From positions 62,001 to 126,000 of the forward strand of contig JBHYDC010000004.1 in assembly GCA_051861205.1 (NCBI GenBank): a DNA stretch of 64,000 bases, given 5' to 3'. Source of the DNA: JBHYDC01 sp051861205 (GTDB lineage Bacteria; Pseudomonadota; Alphaproteobacteria; Rhizobiales; Pleomorphomonadaceae). A program made the position numbers and the translations under genes. Shown here piece by piece: positions 1 through 8,606 of the stretch. Positions within the stretch are counted from its first letter, which is position 1. Each line of letters starts with the position of its first letter. The notes beneath the pieces are model-generated. The model was not told the DNA's origin. It ran no database searches and worked only from the letters and a program-made list of their open reading frames with translations.

Positions 1-369
1 CTCCGGGGCGCCGAGCTCGTGAACCGGCTCGGCGACGCGCATGCCGTCGGTGTCGTCGGTTCCAAGGTCTTGATAGGCGCGGAAGGCGAGCACCAGAAGG
101 AAGGCGAAGAAGGAGAAGGAGATCACGATGGCCGTCAGGATCAGTGCCTGCGGCAGCGCGTTCGCGACCACGCCGGCCGGAACGGTTTCGCCGCGCGCGA
201 CTACGGGTGCAGCCTCGCGAACCAAGCGGCCGGAGGCGAAGATCAAGAGGTTCACCGCATTGCCGAGCAGCGCCACGCCGATCAGAATGCGGATGAGCTT
301 TTTGGATAAGAGCAGATAGACGCTGGCGGCGAAGAACAAGCCGACCAGCCCTGCGAAGGCGGTTTCCAT
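1..369 (-). CDS. mrpC: Mrp/Pha-type Na+/H+ antiporter subunit C, partial
   Basis: Small NuoK-like membrane subunit of the multisubunit Mrp (Mnh/Pha) cation/proton antiporter. Reading the minus strand from 369 gives a protein starting METAFAGLVGLFF with three hydrophobic segments and the NuoK-type stretch IRILIGVALLGNAVNLLIF, followed by a third helix (ALILTAIVISFSFFAFLLVL). The 123 codons seen have no stop, so the gene runs off the left edge; family members are about 110-130 residues, so only a short tail should be missing. Its ATG overlaps the stop of mrpB by one base, the tight coupling expected inside the mrp operon. Subunits D to G should follow outside the window. Confidence 0.9.
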   Translation of the reverse strand, partial: METAFAGLVGLFFAASVYLLLSKKLIRILIGVALLGNAVNLLIFASGRLVREAAPVVARGETVPAGVVANALPQALILTAIVISFSFFAFLLVLAFRAYQDLGTDDTDGMRVAEPVHELGAPE

Positions 370-791
370 CAGATCCCGCCCTCCCTCTGTTCAAGGCCGA
401 GCGCGATCGAGGTCATTACACCGCTGACGACGAAGAACACGCCAATGTCAAAGAACATCGGGGTGGAGAGTGCGACCTCGACGCCGAAAAGCGAGGGGAA
501 GGTCCATAGCCCCGTCATGAACGGCTTCTGGAAAGCGAAGGACAGGAGCCCCATCGCGCCCGCCAGAGCCAAGCCGAAGCCGGCGAAGGACATGGGGTGA
601 AACCGGAGCGCCCGCCGCACGGTGGCGACGCCGTGCGACAGGCCGAGCAGCGCAAGGCCCGATGCCGCGATCAAGCCGCCGATGAACCCGCCGCCCGGAT
701 CGTTGTGGCCGCGCAGCGTCACGAAGATCGCGAAGACCAGGGTGAGGCTGGTGATGAAGGGCGCGAAGGCGCGGAAGATCACTGTGTTCAT
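369..791 (-). CDS. mrpB: Mrp/Pha-type Na+/H+ antiporter subunit B
   Basis: Membrane subunit B of the Mrp antiporter complex, 140 residues, the normal size. It begins MNTVIFRAFAPFITSLTLVF and has about four hydrophobic segments, with the family-typical LRGHNDPGGGFIGGLIAASG stretch near residues 28-47. Its start overlaps the end of mrpA by four bases and its stop overlaps the start of mrpC, so the three genes are translationally coupled. In some rhizobia the A and B subunits are fused; here they are separate. The complex exchanges cytoplasmic Na+ (or K+ in some rhizobial versions) for external protons in pH and salt tolerance; which ion is moved here cannot be told from sequence. Confidence 0.92.
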   Translation of the reverse strand: MNTVIFRAFAPFITSLTLVFAIFVTLRGHNDPGGGFIGGLIAASGLALLGLSHGVATVRRALRFHPMSFAGFGLALAGAMGLLSFAFQKPFMTGLWTFPSLFGVEVALSTPMFFDIGVFFVVSGVMTSIALGLEQREGGI

Positions 792-3127
792 GGCTGCGTC
801 TCCCGCTCGCGCACGGCAATCGGCGCCCGCGCCTTGACGCGAACGAGGGCGAGGATGGCAAGCCCGGTGATCATCACCACCGCGATTTCCCCGAGGGTAT
901 CGAGGCCGCGGAAGTCCACGATGATGACGTTGACGATGTTGCGGCCGTGCGCGATCGAGACGCTGGTGGCCTCATAGAAGTCGGTCAGCCGCCGGTCGAA
1001 CGCGCCTTGGGTGACGCTGAGGAGGAGGCCGGCGAAGCCGACGCCGGCGAGGATCGCCAACGTGCCGTCGAAGAGTGTTTGCCCAATCGGCCGGCGATCG
1101 CGCTCGCCCATCGACAGCCGCGTCATGACGAGGGCGAGGATCACCACCGACAGCGTTTCCACCATGAACTGGGTGAACGACAGGTCCGGCGCCCCGAATA
1201 GCATGAACAACACGGCCACCGCGAAGCCCTGCACGCCCAGCGAGACGATGGCGGTGAGCCGCGTTCGCGCGATCAGCACTGCGATAAGCCCGGCCACCGC
1301 AATCAGCACCACGGCCCACTCGTAGAACTTGAGAACCGGCATTTCGGGCCAGCGCGGCCCCTCGCCGAACACCACCATGGGCACCAAGAGGGCCGCCACG
1401 ATCAGAACTATGGTCGCGGTCATATAGGCTTCGAGGCGGCCCGATTGGATGGAACGCGTGACCAGCCCGGAGAAGCGCAGCACGCCGTTGATCAGTTGAT
1501 CGAAGCCCCGGTCCGGCCCCCAGCCGAGGCCGACCAGCCCGTCGTCGATCGCTTCGCGCAGCGGGCGGATGGCCCTGTAAGCGGCAACGCCGAGTGCGAC
1601 GGTGAGCGCGGAAAGGATCAGCGGCATGCTGATATAGGTCGGCACCAGATGAAGTTCGGCAGTGACCGGATGCCCGGCCACCGCTTCGGCCATGGGGATC
1701 AGCAGGAACTCCGCAGCCGGATGAAGGAGAAGTGCGGCGGCGAGCCCGGCCGCACCCAGCACGATGGGGCCGAGGATCAATTCGAGCGGCCCCTCATGGG
1801 CATGACGCGGCAGCGGCACCGGCTTACCGAGGAAGGGCTTGAGGGCGACGGCGAAGGCGATGGCGAACATCATGCAATTGCCAAGCACCGCGATGACGAC
1901 CGGCGTCCAGGCACCAACGTCGTAAAGGCCGAGATAGAGCGCTTCCTTGGCGACGAACCCGCTCATCGGCGGCAAGCCGGCCATGGAAACGCCGGCAACC
2001 AGAGCGGACGCGAATGTGATGGGCATCGCCCGCGCCAAGCCGCCGAGGCGGCGAACGTCGCGCGTGCCGGTCTCGTGGTCGATGGTGCCGGCCACCATGA
2101 ACAGCGCACCCTTGAACAGCGCATGAGCAACGAGATAGGCGACGGCCCCGAGGATCGCGGCATCGGTGGAAAAGCCGACGAGCATGACGAGCAAGCCGAG
2201 CGAGGCCACTGTGGTCTGCGCGAGCATCAGCTTCAGATCATGCTGGCGAAGGGCGAGAAGGGCGCCGGTCAGCAGAGTCACGCCGCCGAAGAGGGGCAGG
2301 ATCGTGGTCCATTCCGCCGTATCGCCAAGTGCGGGATTGAGCCGCATCAAGAGGTAGACGCCGGCCTTCACCATCGTTGCGGAGTGCAGATAGGCCGAAA
2401 CCGGCGTCGGCGCTTCCATCGCATTCGGCAGCCAGACGTGAAGCGGCGCCTGGGCGGATTTGGTGAAAGCCGCCCCGAGGAACAGGATGAGGATCGGGAT
2501 ATACAGCCCCGACGCGCGAATAGCCTCGCCGCCCGCGACAATGCTGGAGAGCGAGCGCTCGCCCGTGACCTGACCGGCCAAAATGACGCCCGCCAGCAAG
2601 GCAAGCCCGCCCGCGCCTGTGATGATAAGCGCCTGGAGCGCCGCGCGCCGCGCCTTCGCCCTGGTATGATCGAAGCCGATCAGCAGAAACGACGAGATCG
2701 ACGTGCCTTCCCAGAAGACGAATAGGGTGATGCCGTCGTCGGCCAGCACAAGCCCAAGCATCGACCCCATGAACAAGAGGAGGAAAGCTTGAAAACGCCC
2801 GATCTGGGCGTGCCCCTTCATGTAACCGCCGGTGTAAATCACGATCAGCGTGCCGATGCCCGTGATCAACAGCGCGAACAGCAAGGATAGGCCGTCGATG
2901 AGGAAGGAGAGCCGGACGCCGAAGGCCGGCAGCCAGTCGGCGCCCGCCGTGATGCGCGCGCCGCCGGAAACCGCACCGATCATGGAAGCAAAGAACAGGA
3001 ACAACAGGGCGGGAACGACGGCGAGCGCGAAGGAACCGATCCGTCCCATGCGCGCCATGACGAATGGTGCCAAGCCGGCCGCCAAGAACGGCCCGGACAC
3101 AGCAAGAAGAATCCACTCGTTGGTCAT
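788..3127 (-). CDS. mrpA: Mrp/Pha-type Na+/H+ antiporter subunit A
   Basis: Largest subunit of the Mrp antiporter, 779 residues from the chosen start, related to NuoL of complex I. The proton-channel half carries the conserved acidic FVFWEGTS (E140), FTKSAQAPLHVWLPNAMEAP (K223) and a VAHALFKGALFM histidine/lysine helix. The C-terminal part holds the MbhD/MbhE-like helices (FMLFGAPDLSFTQFMVETLS). An in-frame start lies at 3196, but ATG 3127 (MTNEWILL) is preferred because it opens directly onto the first membrane helix and has a GAGGG ribosome site about 15 bases upstream. First gene of the operon; its promoter must lie in 3128-3387, which also serves the divergent glycosyltransferase gene. 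No promoter could be assigned there with confidence. Confidence 0.95.
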   Translation of the reverse strand: MTNEWILLAVSGPFLAAGLAPFVMARMGRIGSFALAVVPALLFLFFASMIGAVSGGARITAGADWLPAFGVRLSFLIDGLSLLFALLITGIGTLIVIYTGGYMKGHAQIGRFQAFLLLFMGSMLGLVLADDGITLFVFWEGTSISSFLLIGFDHTRAKARRAALQALIITGAGGLALLAGVILAGQVTGERSLSSIVAGGEAIRASGLYIPILILFLGAAFTKSAQAPLHVWLPNAMEAPTPVSAYLHSATMVKAGVYLLMRLNPALGDTAEWTTILPLFGGVTLLTGALLALRQHDLKLMLAQTTVASLGLLVMLVGFSTDAAILGAVAYLVAHALFKGALFMVAGTIDHETGTRDVRRLGGLARAMPITFASALVAGVSMAGLPPMSGFVAKEALYLGLYDVGAWTPVVIAVLGNCMMFAIAFAVALKPFLGKPVPLPRHAHEGPLELILGPIVLGAAGLAAALLLHPAAEFLLIPMAEAVAGHPVTAELHLVPTYISMPLILSALTVALGVAAYRAIRPLREAIDDGLVGLGWGPDRGFDQLINGVLRFSGLVTRSIQSGRLEAYMTATIVLIVAALLVPMVVFGEGPRWPEMPVLKFYEWAVVLIAVAGLIAVLIARTRLTAIVSLGVQGFAVAVLFMLFGAPDLSFTQFMVETLSVVILALVMTRLSMGERDRRPIGQTLFDGTLAILAGVGFAGLLLSVTQGAFDRRLTDFYEATSVSIAHGRNIVNVIIVDFRGLDTLGEIAVVMITGLAILALVRVKARAPIAVRERETQP

Positions 3128-3387
3128 GCGCGACCGATCACCCTCTTTTTCAACTGTGCTCGGTGCCGGCACCGAATCAAAGTAGTTTGCACCCACAAGC
3201 GCATCACTATCGCACTGTTAAACGACCGTTCCCCCAGCCGCAAGTCTTGTTACCGCTTACACTTCGATTTCAGGGCGCGCTAATCAGCAACGTGAAGCAG
3301 AGCTGAATATGCGGGTGACCAAAAATAGATATGGAACGTACGACGACATTCGGTCTGACAAATGAACACCTGAGGGGAAAAGACTTG

Positions 3388-4338
3388 ATGCAACCGGTCG
3401 GATTCGTCTTGCACAGTCCGCATATGCCCAGAACGGTGTTCTATGAGAGATTCATTGACGCGGTGCGCCGAAACTCATGGTTCCGGGAGGCTGGCGCCAC
3501 ACTGGTAATTCCGGCCGAGGACACGGCCCAGGAGACCAATTGGCCCCGCTACGGCGACCAGGCCAGCGCCTTCACGCGCGGCGAGCCGCCGGATTTGAAG
3601 CCGAACGGCGTGTTCGTGGGCTACCTCAACGCGGTCGTGCAGCATGCGCGGGCGAACCCGGCCGAGCGCGTGCTTGTGCTCAACATGCACCCGTTCGTGC
3701 GGCTATCGGCCTCGTTCAAGCCCGTGCGAAACGTGATCGTGGCCGATGGGTCGCTGGCGGCTTTCGAGCGCGCGGCGAATCCGCGCACGATTTCCTTTCC
3801 GGCCCTGCCGATCGTGCGGCCAAGCACGGGGATCGCGGGGCCTAGAACCATACTGGCCTCGTTCCAAGGCGCGGCGTCGCATCCGGTGCGGGCGGCGCTG
3901 GCGTCCTTGCATGACGGCAAGGACTTCGTGGTCAATCTGATCGATCCCAAGAACCACGCCGGGCGCATCGATGCGGAAAAGGGCCGGACCGATACCGGCT
4001 ATGAGGATCTGCTCGACCAGTCGGAATTTTCCCTCGTGCCGCGCGGGGACGCCTTGTTTTCATATCGGCTGCTGGAGGTGATGGCGCGCGGATCCATTCC
4101 CGTCATCCTGTCGGACGGCTGGGTGCTGCCGTTTGACCGGACGGTGGATTGGCCGGCCATTTCGCTGTCGTTTCATCACGAAGCGGTGCCGAAAATCCCC
4201 GAAACCCTGCGATCGCTGACGCCGGCGGACCGGGACCGCTTGCGAACCGGCGTCATCGACACATATCAGAGGATCTTCGCCGATATGGACCGCATCGTTG
4301 ATACCCTTCTTCGAGAAGCGGCCGGCATTCACCTCTAG
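3388..4338 (+). CDS. Exostosin-like (GT47-type) glycosyltransferase domain protein
   Basis: Probable glycosyltransferase of the exostosin superfamily, 316 residues. The diagnostic part is the C-terminal stretch YEDLLDQSEFSLVPRGDALF followed by SYRLLEVMARGSIPVILSDG, the nucleotide-sugar binding segment of exostosin-like enzymes. No signal peptide or membrane helix is visible, so it is presumably cytoplasmic or peripheral. An ORF start lies at 3331, but ATG 3388 has GAGGGG ten bases upstream and gives the expected short N-terminus. It stands alone, divergent from mrpA and 14 bases ahead of msrB. Substrate and product are unknown; surface polysaccharide or glycolipid decoration would be the usual guess, without support from neighbours. 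Confidence 0.72.
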   Translation: MQPVGFVLHSPHMPRTVFYERFIDAVRRNSWFREAGATLVIPAEDTAQETNWPRYGDQASAFTRGEPPDLKPNGVFVGYLNAVVQHARANPAERVLVLNMHPFVRLSASFKPVRNVIVADGSLAAFERAANPRTISFPALPIVRPSTGIAGPRTILASFQGAASHPVRAALASLHDGKDFVVNLIDPKNHAGRIDAEKGRTDTGYEDLLDQSEFSLVPRGDALFSYRLLEVMARGSIPVILSDGWVLPFDRTVDWPAISLSFHHEAVPKIPETLRSLTPADRDRLRTGVIDTYQRIFADMDRIVDTLLREAAGIHL

Positions 4339-4352
4339 CGGGAGCCGCGCTT

Positions 4353-4775
4353 ATGTCTCAGACAACACACCGCAAGGTCGAGAAGTCGCTGGAGGAATGG
4401 AAGCAGCAGCTCACGCCCGAGCAGTTCGACGTGACCCGTAAGCATGGCACGGAGCGCGCATTTACGGGGCCATACTGGAACGACCACCGAACGGGCACCT
4501 ATGTGTGCGTGTGCTGCGGCGAGCCGTTGTTTTCATCCCAAACCAAATTCGAAAGCGGCACCGGCTGGCCCTCCTTCTGGGCGCCGATCGCCGAGGGCGC
4601 GGTGGAGGAGCAGGACGACCGGTCGTGGTTCATGAGTCGCACGGAAGTGCACTGCGCCACCTGTGAGGCGCATCTCGGCCATGTCTTCCCCGATGGCCCG
4701 CAGCCGACCGGTCAGCGCTACTGCATGAACGGAAACGCGCTGAAGCTGAAGCTGCCGGACGGCAGTGTGGGATAA
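4353..4775 (+). CDS. msrB: Peptide-methionine (R)-S-oxide reductase
   Basis: Reduces R-methionine sulfoxide in oxidised proteins, using thioredoxin; 140 residues, a normal single-domain MsrB. Two zinc-binding CxxC pairs are present (CVCCGEPLF and VHCATCEAHLGHVF). The catalytic cysteine is in QRYCMNGNAL close to the C-terminus, with the typical ESGTGWPSFW substrate-binding segment. A GGGAG ribosome site precedes the ATG. The catalytic position is Cys, not selenocysteine. It follows the glycosyltransferase gene closely and may be co-transcribed, though no functional link is evident; it is convergent with the DUF2336 gene. Confidence 0.96.
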   Translation: MSQTTHRKVEKSLEEWKQQLTPEQFDVTRKHGTERAFTGPYWNDHRTGTYVCVCCGEPLFSSQTKFESGTGWPSFWAPIAEGAVEEQDDRSWFMSRTEVHCATCEAHLGHVFPDGPQPTGQRYCMNGNALKLKLPDGSVG

Positions 4776-4808
4776 GCGGTTTGCTCAGCCAAACAGCACA
4801 CCGGACGA

Positions 4809-5939
4809 TTACGCCCGGTCGCGCAGAGCCGTTGCGGCGGCGGGCCTTGGAGCGGGCCGCGCGGCGGGCGCGGAGGCGCGAACCGGGGTTCCCGCTTCCG
4901 TGACCGGGATATGGCGATGGCGGCCGGGCAAAGGCAGCTTGACCGCGCGCCACTGGCTGACGAGAAGCAGCGCCGAGCGCAGCGACACGGTTTCGTAGAC
5001 GTCGATCAAGCGCTTCACGTCGAAATAGTTGCGAACGTCTTCCAGGCCCGAGAACAGCAGCACCCGCGTCGCGAGCGGCGCGTCGAGGCCGACGGCCTTG
5101 AGGGCGATCGCAAGCGGCTCGCCGCCCTTGTCGGTGAGAAGGCGGAGCGCGACGGTGCGGTCGATTTCAAGCATGATCGCCAAGTGATGCGCGACCTGCT
5201 GAAGGTCGCGGGCGAGCGCAAGGCGTGCAAGTTCCTGAACACGATGGGCGTCGGGCGTCGGCATCGCGGGCAGGGGGCGCTTGGCGGCAAAGTCCCGGAG
5301 CGCGAGGATTTCAAGGCCTTGAACGACCCGCCGACGGCCGCGATCGTCCAGATCCAAGAAGAGATCGGTCAGGTCGAGATCGTCCACGTCCTCGTGGCGC
5401 CGTCCAAGGGCTGCTGCGACGATGGGGTTTTTGCGGGCGGCGTCTTTCACCACGCCGAGATGATCTTGCGGGATCCGGATCGTGGTGTTGGCAAGCAGGA
5501 TCGGCAAGCTGGCGGGCCGCATGTTGCGGACCAGCGCTTCGACGAGGACGGGCGAGAGGTGCGGCCGCGCCGCGATGGCGTCGATATGCTCGTCGCTGGC
5601 GGTGGCGATGACGGCGAGGAGATCGACTTCGGCAAGTTGATCTGCCTCGCGAAACAGAATTTCGGCGACTTCCAGACAGTCCTGCATCAGCGCGCGCAAA
5701 GTAGCGGCGGGTGCTGCGGGATGTCTACTGAGCAGACGGGCAATCGAGCGGCGATCCGCGATCGGGGTGGACTTGAGAAGCTGGGTCGTGAGGTCCTCGT
5801 AAATGGCGATGTCGGCCCGCGTTTTGTGGGCACGCGACACGAAGACCTCGGTCGCCGAAAGGAGCGCGGACTGCTTCAGCTCCGTGGCGGTGCCACGGTC
5901 GGATTTCAGGACGCCGTCAAGAAAAGTAAGAGACGCCAT
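4809..5939 (-). CDS. DUF2336 domain-containing protein
   Basis: Soluble, almost entirely alpha-helical protein of 376 residues that matches the DUF2336 family by overall sequence character, including LLSRHPAAPAATLRALMQDC and repeated HEAT-like helical pairs such as the IAARPHLSPVLVEALVRN segment. No signal peptide is seen. The C-terminus is a low-complexity Ala/Pro/Arg tail. A longer ORF begins at 6017, but the extra 26 residues (MAFSSLAVSPRPDSRNRSLR onward) look non-native, and ATG 5939 (MASLTFLDGVLKSDRG) is the usual style of start, although no strong ribosome site precedes either. Function of the family is unknown; some members sit near signalling genes. Confidence 0.8.
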   Translation of the reverse strand: MASLTFLDGVLKSDRGTATELKQSALLSATEVFVSRAHKTRADIAIYEDLTTQLLKSTPIADRRSIARLLSRHPAAPAATLRALMQDCLEVAEILFREADQLAEVDLLAVIATASDEHIDAIAARPHLSPVLVEALVRNMRPASLPILLANTTIRIPQDHLGVVKDAARKNPIVAAALGRRHEDVDDLDLTDLFLDLDDRGRRRVVQGLEILALRDFAAKRPLPAMPTPDAHRVQELARLALARDLQQVAHHLAIMLEIDRTVALRLLTDKGGEPLAIALKAVGLDAPLATRVLLFSGLEDVRNYFDVKRLIDVYETVSLRSALLLVSQWRAVKLPLPGRHRHIPVTEAGTPVRASAPAARPAPRPAAATALRDRA

Positions 5940-6265
5940 GATGAAGATGCTCGGCTTTCTCAAAGACCGATTTCGGGAATCAGGACGCGGTGAAACCGCT
6001 AATGATGAAAATGCCATATGAATCGTAAACTGTTCCTTAACCGTCTTGCAGCTTTATGGACCTGCTGAACCGAAACACACTTCGTGTGTTGATCCCCTAT
6101 CAGCCGACGATGCGACGACGGTTGATTGAAGGGCGGGCGGGCAATTTCCACGACACGGAGTTTCGGCCAACCCGGCTCGGAAAGATGAGCTGGCTCAGGA
6201 AGTGAGCCCTGGTTTCATACATCGCTTCAGTCTGTCGCGCCTGAAGCGCCCCAAGGAGACCGGCC
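5940..6265. other. Intergenic region with a small perfect hairpin
   Basis: About 325 bases between divergent genes. The only structure seen is AACACAC-TTC-GTGTGTT at 6074-6090, a 7-bp stem with a three-base loop. It is not followed by a T-run, so it is not an obvious terminator and could be an operator or RNA hairpin. A minus-strand ORF at 6100-6291 lacks recognisable features and overlaps the start of the next gene. Promoters for both neighbours should be here but were not identified. Confidence 0.4.
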
Positions 6266-6454
6266 ATGGGCCAAGTCATCATCTTCGCCAAGCCGGCGGT
6301 CAGCCATCGGCGACGAAAGCTTGTTGATCGACCCTGCGAAGTGACGATTTTCCCAGGCGTGCGCTACGAGCGGCACGAGCGGATTCCCGACATCGCCCGT
6401 CCGGACTGGAACGCGGCGGTTAGCTCGCGTCCTTACGAAAACGAACAGGCCTGA
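6266..6454 (+). CDS. Small basic hypothetical protein
   Basis: A 62-residue protein beginning MGQVIIFAKPAVSHRRRKLV, with no signal peptide, membrane helix or known motif. An AAGGAG ribosome site sits eight bases ahead of the ATG, which is the main reason to believe it. Base composition is like the surrounding genes. Not recognised. It precedes a lipoprotein gene by about 70 bases in the same direction, so the two might be co-transcribed, but nothing ties their roles together. Confidence 0.5.
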   Translation: MGQVIIFAKPAVSHRRRKLVDRPCEVTIFPGVRYERHERIPDIARPDWNAAVSSRPYENEQA

Positions 6455-6523
6455 CGTTGCCGGGCTTGCCTCGGACTAGCGAATCCGTGGACGTTCCCAC
6501 AAGTTGAGGACGACTGACGGGGC

Positions 6524-7405
6524 ATGGCGACAATGCGGGTCCGAGCGGGAACGAGGTGCCGAACCTGGATGGTCGTCGGCGTTGTACTCGCCCTTGCCGC
6601 ATGTGGACGGCCCACGGGCGATTTTGGCCGGGCCAAGCCCTCGGTTCTTCATGATGTGCTTTTGCCAAAGGCCGGCACAGTCTTTGCGACGCAGCGCGGC
6701 GAGCCGGTTTCCAGCTTCAACATGACGGACGACGAGCACGAATTGCGCGACCGCGCCTGGGCCTTCGTGCGCGCGCCCCATGTGAAGGACTGGTGGTTCG
6801 ATACGCTGGCGGAAGGAGAGCGCACGCGCATTCTGCCGGCCTTGGAAGGTTCCGGCGGCCCGAGCGAGGCCGTTGCCGCGATGTTTCCGGAGATAGCGCT
6901 GCCGTTGCTTGCGCCGGCCTATGACGTGACGCGCTATTACAGCTTTTTGCGTAGCGATGATTTTCAGTCATCTGAAGCCAGATGGACCAGACTGAATACC
7001 GACATGACCGGAGATGCGCTTTTGGTCGAACCTTACTGCCGTGTTGCGGCGCGGGTGCGAAAGACCGATGCGGAACGTCTTGCCGTTGTCGGCCGCCAGC
7101 CGTCGATCGATCCGGCGTTCGGCAACGAAGCCATCGACCGGGTGGAGGAAAACGAGGCGGTGAATGCCTGGGTCTGGCGCGCGCTGCGGCTGCGCTTGAC
7201 GTCCTACCGCGTCGCAATCGACCGGTTGCAGGTGGAAACGCCGTCGGCGCAGCTTTGGGAGACCAGCCGAACCTTCTCGGCGCTGGCCGCTCAACGCTGC
7301 GAAGGCGGACCGGCACTTCGCCTGCTGCCGAGCACGAAAGTGCCCCGCATGTCGCGCCTACTCAAGGGTCCGGACCCGTTCGACGAGCCGGTGCTTCAGA
7401 AATAG
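6524..7405 (+). CDS. Hypothetical lipoprotein
   Basis: Exported lipoprotein of 293 residues. A basic N-terminus and hydrophobic segment (TWMVVGVVLALAACGRPTGD) end in a clear lipobox LAAC near residue 27, so it should be lipid-anchored in the inner or outer membrane. The mature part has no recognised domain; it is rich in charged residues and contains DDEHELRDRAWAFVRAPHVK and ALRLRLTSYRVAIDRLQVET, suggesting helical regions. Gene ends 16 bases before the stop of the DUF1254 gene on the other strand (convergent). Function unknown; conserved lipoproteins of this size are common in rhizobia. A second in-frame ATG at 6533 is an alternative start. Confidence 0.75.
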   Translation: MATMRVRAGTRCRTWMVVGVVLALAACGRPTGDFGRAKPSVLHDVLLPKAGTVFATQRGEPVSSFNMTDDEHELRDRAWAFVRAPHVKDWWFDTLAEGERTRILPALEGSGGPSEAVAAMFPEIALPLLAPAYDVTRYYSFLRSDDFQSSEARWTRLNTDMTGDALLVEPYCRVAARVRKTDAERLAVVGRQPSIDPAFGNEAIDRVEENEAVNAWVWRALRLRLTSYRVAIDRLQVETPSAQLWETSRTFSALAAQRCEGGPALRLLPSTKVPRMSRLLKGPDPFDEPVLQK

Positions 7406-7421
7406 GCGAGCAAAAACAAGC

Positions 7422-7964
7422 CTATTCCTCGATCCGCTCGCAGCGAAGGGCGGCCAGCGTTGCCGTGATCGCGGCCCGGTCCACACTGGTGTCCACGAAG
7501 GCGCGGATGAGGACGAAGGCGAGATCCGGCCGCGTTTCCGCGTAAGTCGTCATCGAGCCTTCGCTGGCCCGCGCGAGGCGGATCCGTTCGACATCGGCGG
7601 AGCGGGCGACGACCAGATCGATCCGGTTATCCACGGCCGCGGCCCGCGTGGCGCTGGCAACGATGCCCTCGATCTTGGAAACGACTGCGAAACTCCAGAT
7701 ATCGGCGGGCATGGTGCCGGTAATCTCGATGGGACCGAGCCTGGAATCGAACGGGCAGATCGCGTGGGCGAAGGCGGGGTCGAGATCGGGCAGGACGCTG
7801 GCATCGGCGGGGATGGGGGACATCGCCAGCATCGGCCGGGCGGCATGGGCGCGGCTGACGGCGTCGCGGGGGGCGACTTGCGGGATAAGGAGGATGGTCA
7901 CGACGTGGACGAAGCCGGCAAGGAGGAGGCCGGCGAAGATCGTGGCGAGGAAACGGCCGATCAC
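7422..7964 (-). CDS. DUF1254 domain-containing membrane-anchored protein
   Basis: Small DUF1254-family protein, 180 residues, with an N-terminal membrane helix (RFLATIFAGLLLAGFVHVVT) and the domain core DAVSRAHAARPMLAMSPIPA then FAHAICPFDSRLGPIEITGT. An upstream ATG at 7982 is possible, but GTG 7964 is preferred: it overlaps the TGA of the DUF1214 gene by four bases and has GGGAGG six bases upstream. DUF1214 and DUF1254 proteins usually occur together and are thought to act as one envelope-associated unit; their biochemical role is not established. Downstream of a PBP and the DUF1214 gene, so an envelope role is a reasonable inference. Confidence 0.82.
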   Translation of the reverse strand: MIGRFLATIFAGLLLAGFVHVVTILLIPQVAPRDAVSRAHAARPMLAMSPIPADASVLPDLDPAFAHAICPFDSRLGPIEITGTMPADIWSFAVVSKIEGIVASATRAAAVDNRIDLVVARSADVERIRLARASEGSMTTYAETRPDLAFVLIRAFVDTSVDRAAITATLAALRCERIEE

Positions 7965-8539
7965 TGGGGCCTCCCGGCGCATTCGGCGACTTCGATGCGG
8001 GGCAAATCTTCGGCTTTTGGAAGGCGCGTTGCTACATAGGCGGAGTAGAGGCGCAAGGTGAACTCAAGGCTGCGGAGATCACCGGTTGCAACGAAGTTGC
8101 CCGGGCGCGCGGTGCGGCCCACGATGATCTCGGTTGTACCATCAGAATTGCGGATGACATCGCGACTGGTGAAGCCGATACGGTTGGCGGGGTTGACCGG
8201 ACGGTGGCCTTGCTCGTCGGAGACTGTGATCGTCCAGATATCGGAGGCGGGGATAGGGCCGGCGATGCGGTAATGACAGTTCGGATCGAGGCGCCGGCCG
8301 CCGGAGTCTTGACGGGCGACGAAGGCGACGCCTTCTGCCGGACCGAGGGCAATCAATCCGCCCCGGGCAGACCTTGCGCGCGCATAGGGATCCAGTCCGC
8401 CCGCCGCGCCGGAAATGCGCCAGGGACCGGCGGCGGGGGTAAAGTCTATGCGGTCATCGGTGAGGGCGAACCATGCGGAACCGAGGCCGAAACCGGCTCC
8501 GAGCAGCGCAATTATCAGAACACGGAGGGCGTGGAGCAC
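7961..8539 (-). CDS. DUF1214 domain-containing membrane-anchored protein
   Basis: DUF1214-family protein, 192 residues from the chosen start, with one N-terminal membrane helix (LRVLIIALLGAGFGLGSAWF) and a typical DUF1214 core: DPYARARSARGGLIALGPAE, then GPIPASDIWTITVSDEQGH and GTTEIIVGRTARPGNFVATG. The open frame extends upstream into the PBP gene. GTG 8539 puts the start just before the membrane helix; ATG 8629 would overlap the end of the PBP gene by 23 bases. Neither has a convincing ribosome site, so the start is uncertain. It overlaps the DUF1254 gene by a GTGA, indicating coupled translation of the pair. Confidence 0.82.
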   Translation of the reverse strand: MLHALRVLIIALLGAGFGLGSAWFALTDDRIDFTPAAGPWRISGAAGGLDPYARARSARGGLIALGPAEGVAFVARQDSGGRRLDPNCHYRIAGPIPASDIWTITVSDEQGHRPVNPANRIGFTSRDVIRNSDGTTEIIVGRTARPGNFVATGDLRSLEFTLRLYSAYVATRLPKAEDLPRIEVAECAGRPQ

Positions 8540-8606
8540 GAAAAGGACTGGCGCTTGGCGGAGGCGGGGAGGGGAGGGGAGGGGATGTGGGGCCGGATCG
8601 GATCGC

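Noticed and set aside
1445..2725. Long plus-strand ORF (426 codons) opposite mrpA
   Set aside because: Arg/Gly/His/Gln-rich shadow typical of the antisense of a GC-rich membrane protein gene; the mrpA frame has clear motifs.
3128..3387. Promoters for mrpA and the glycosyltransferase
   Set aside because: Several TTG and AT-rich hexamers exist but none pairs convincingly at 16-18 base spacing.
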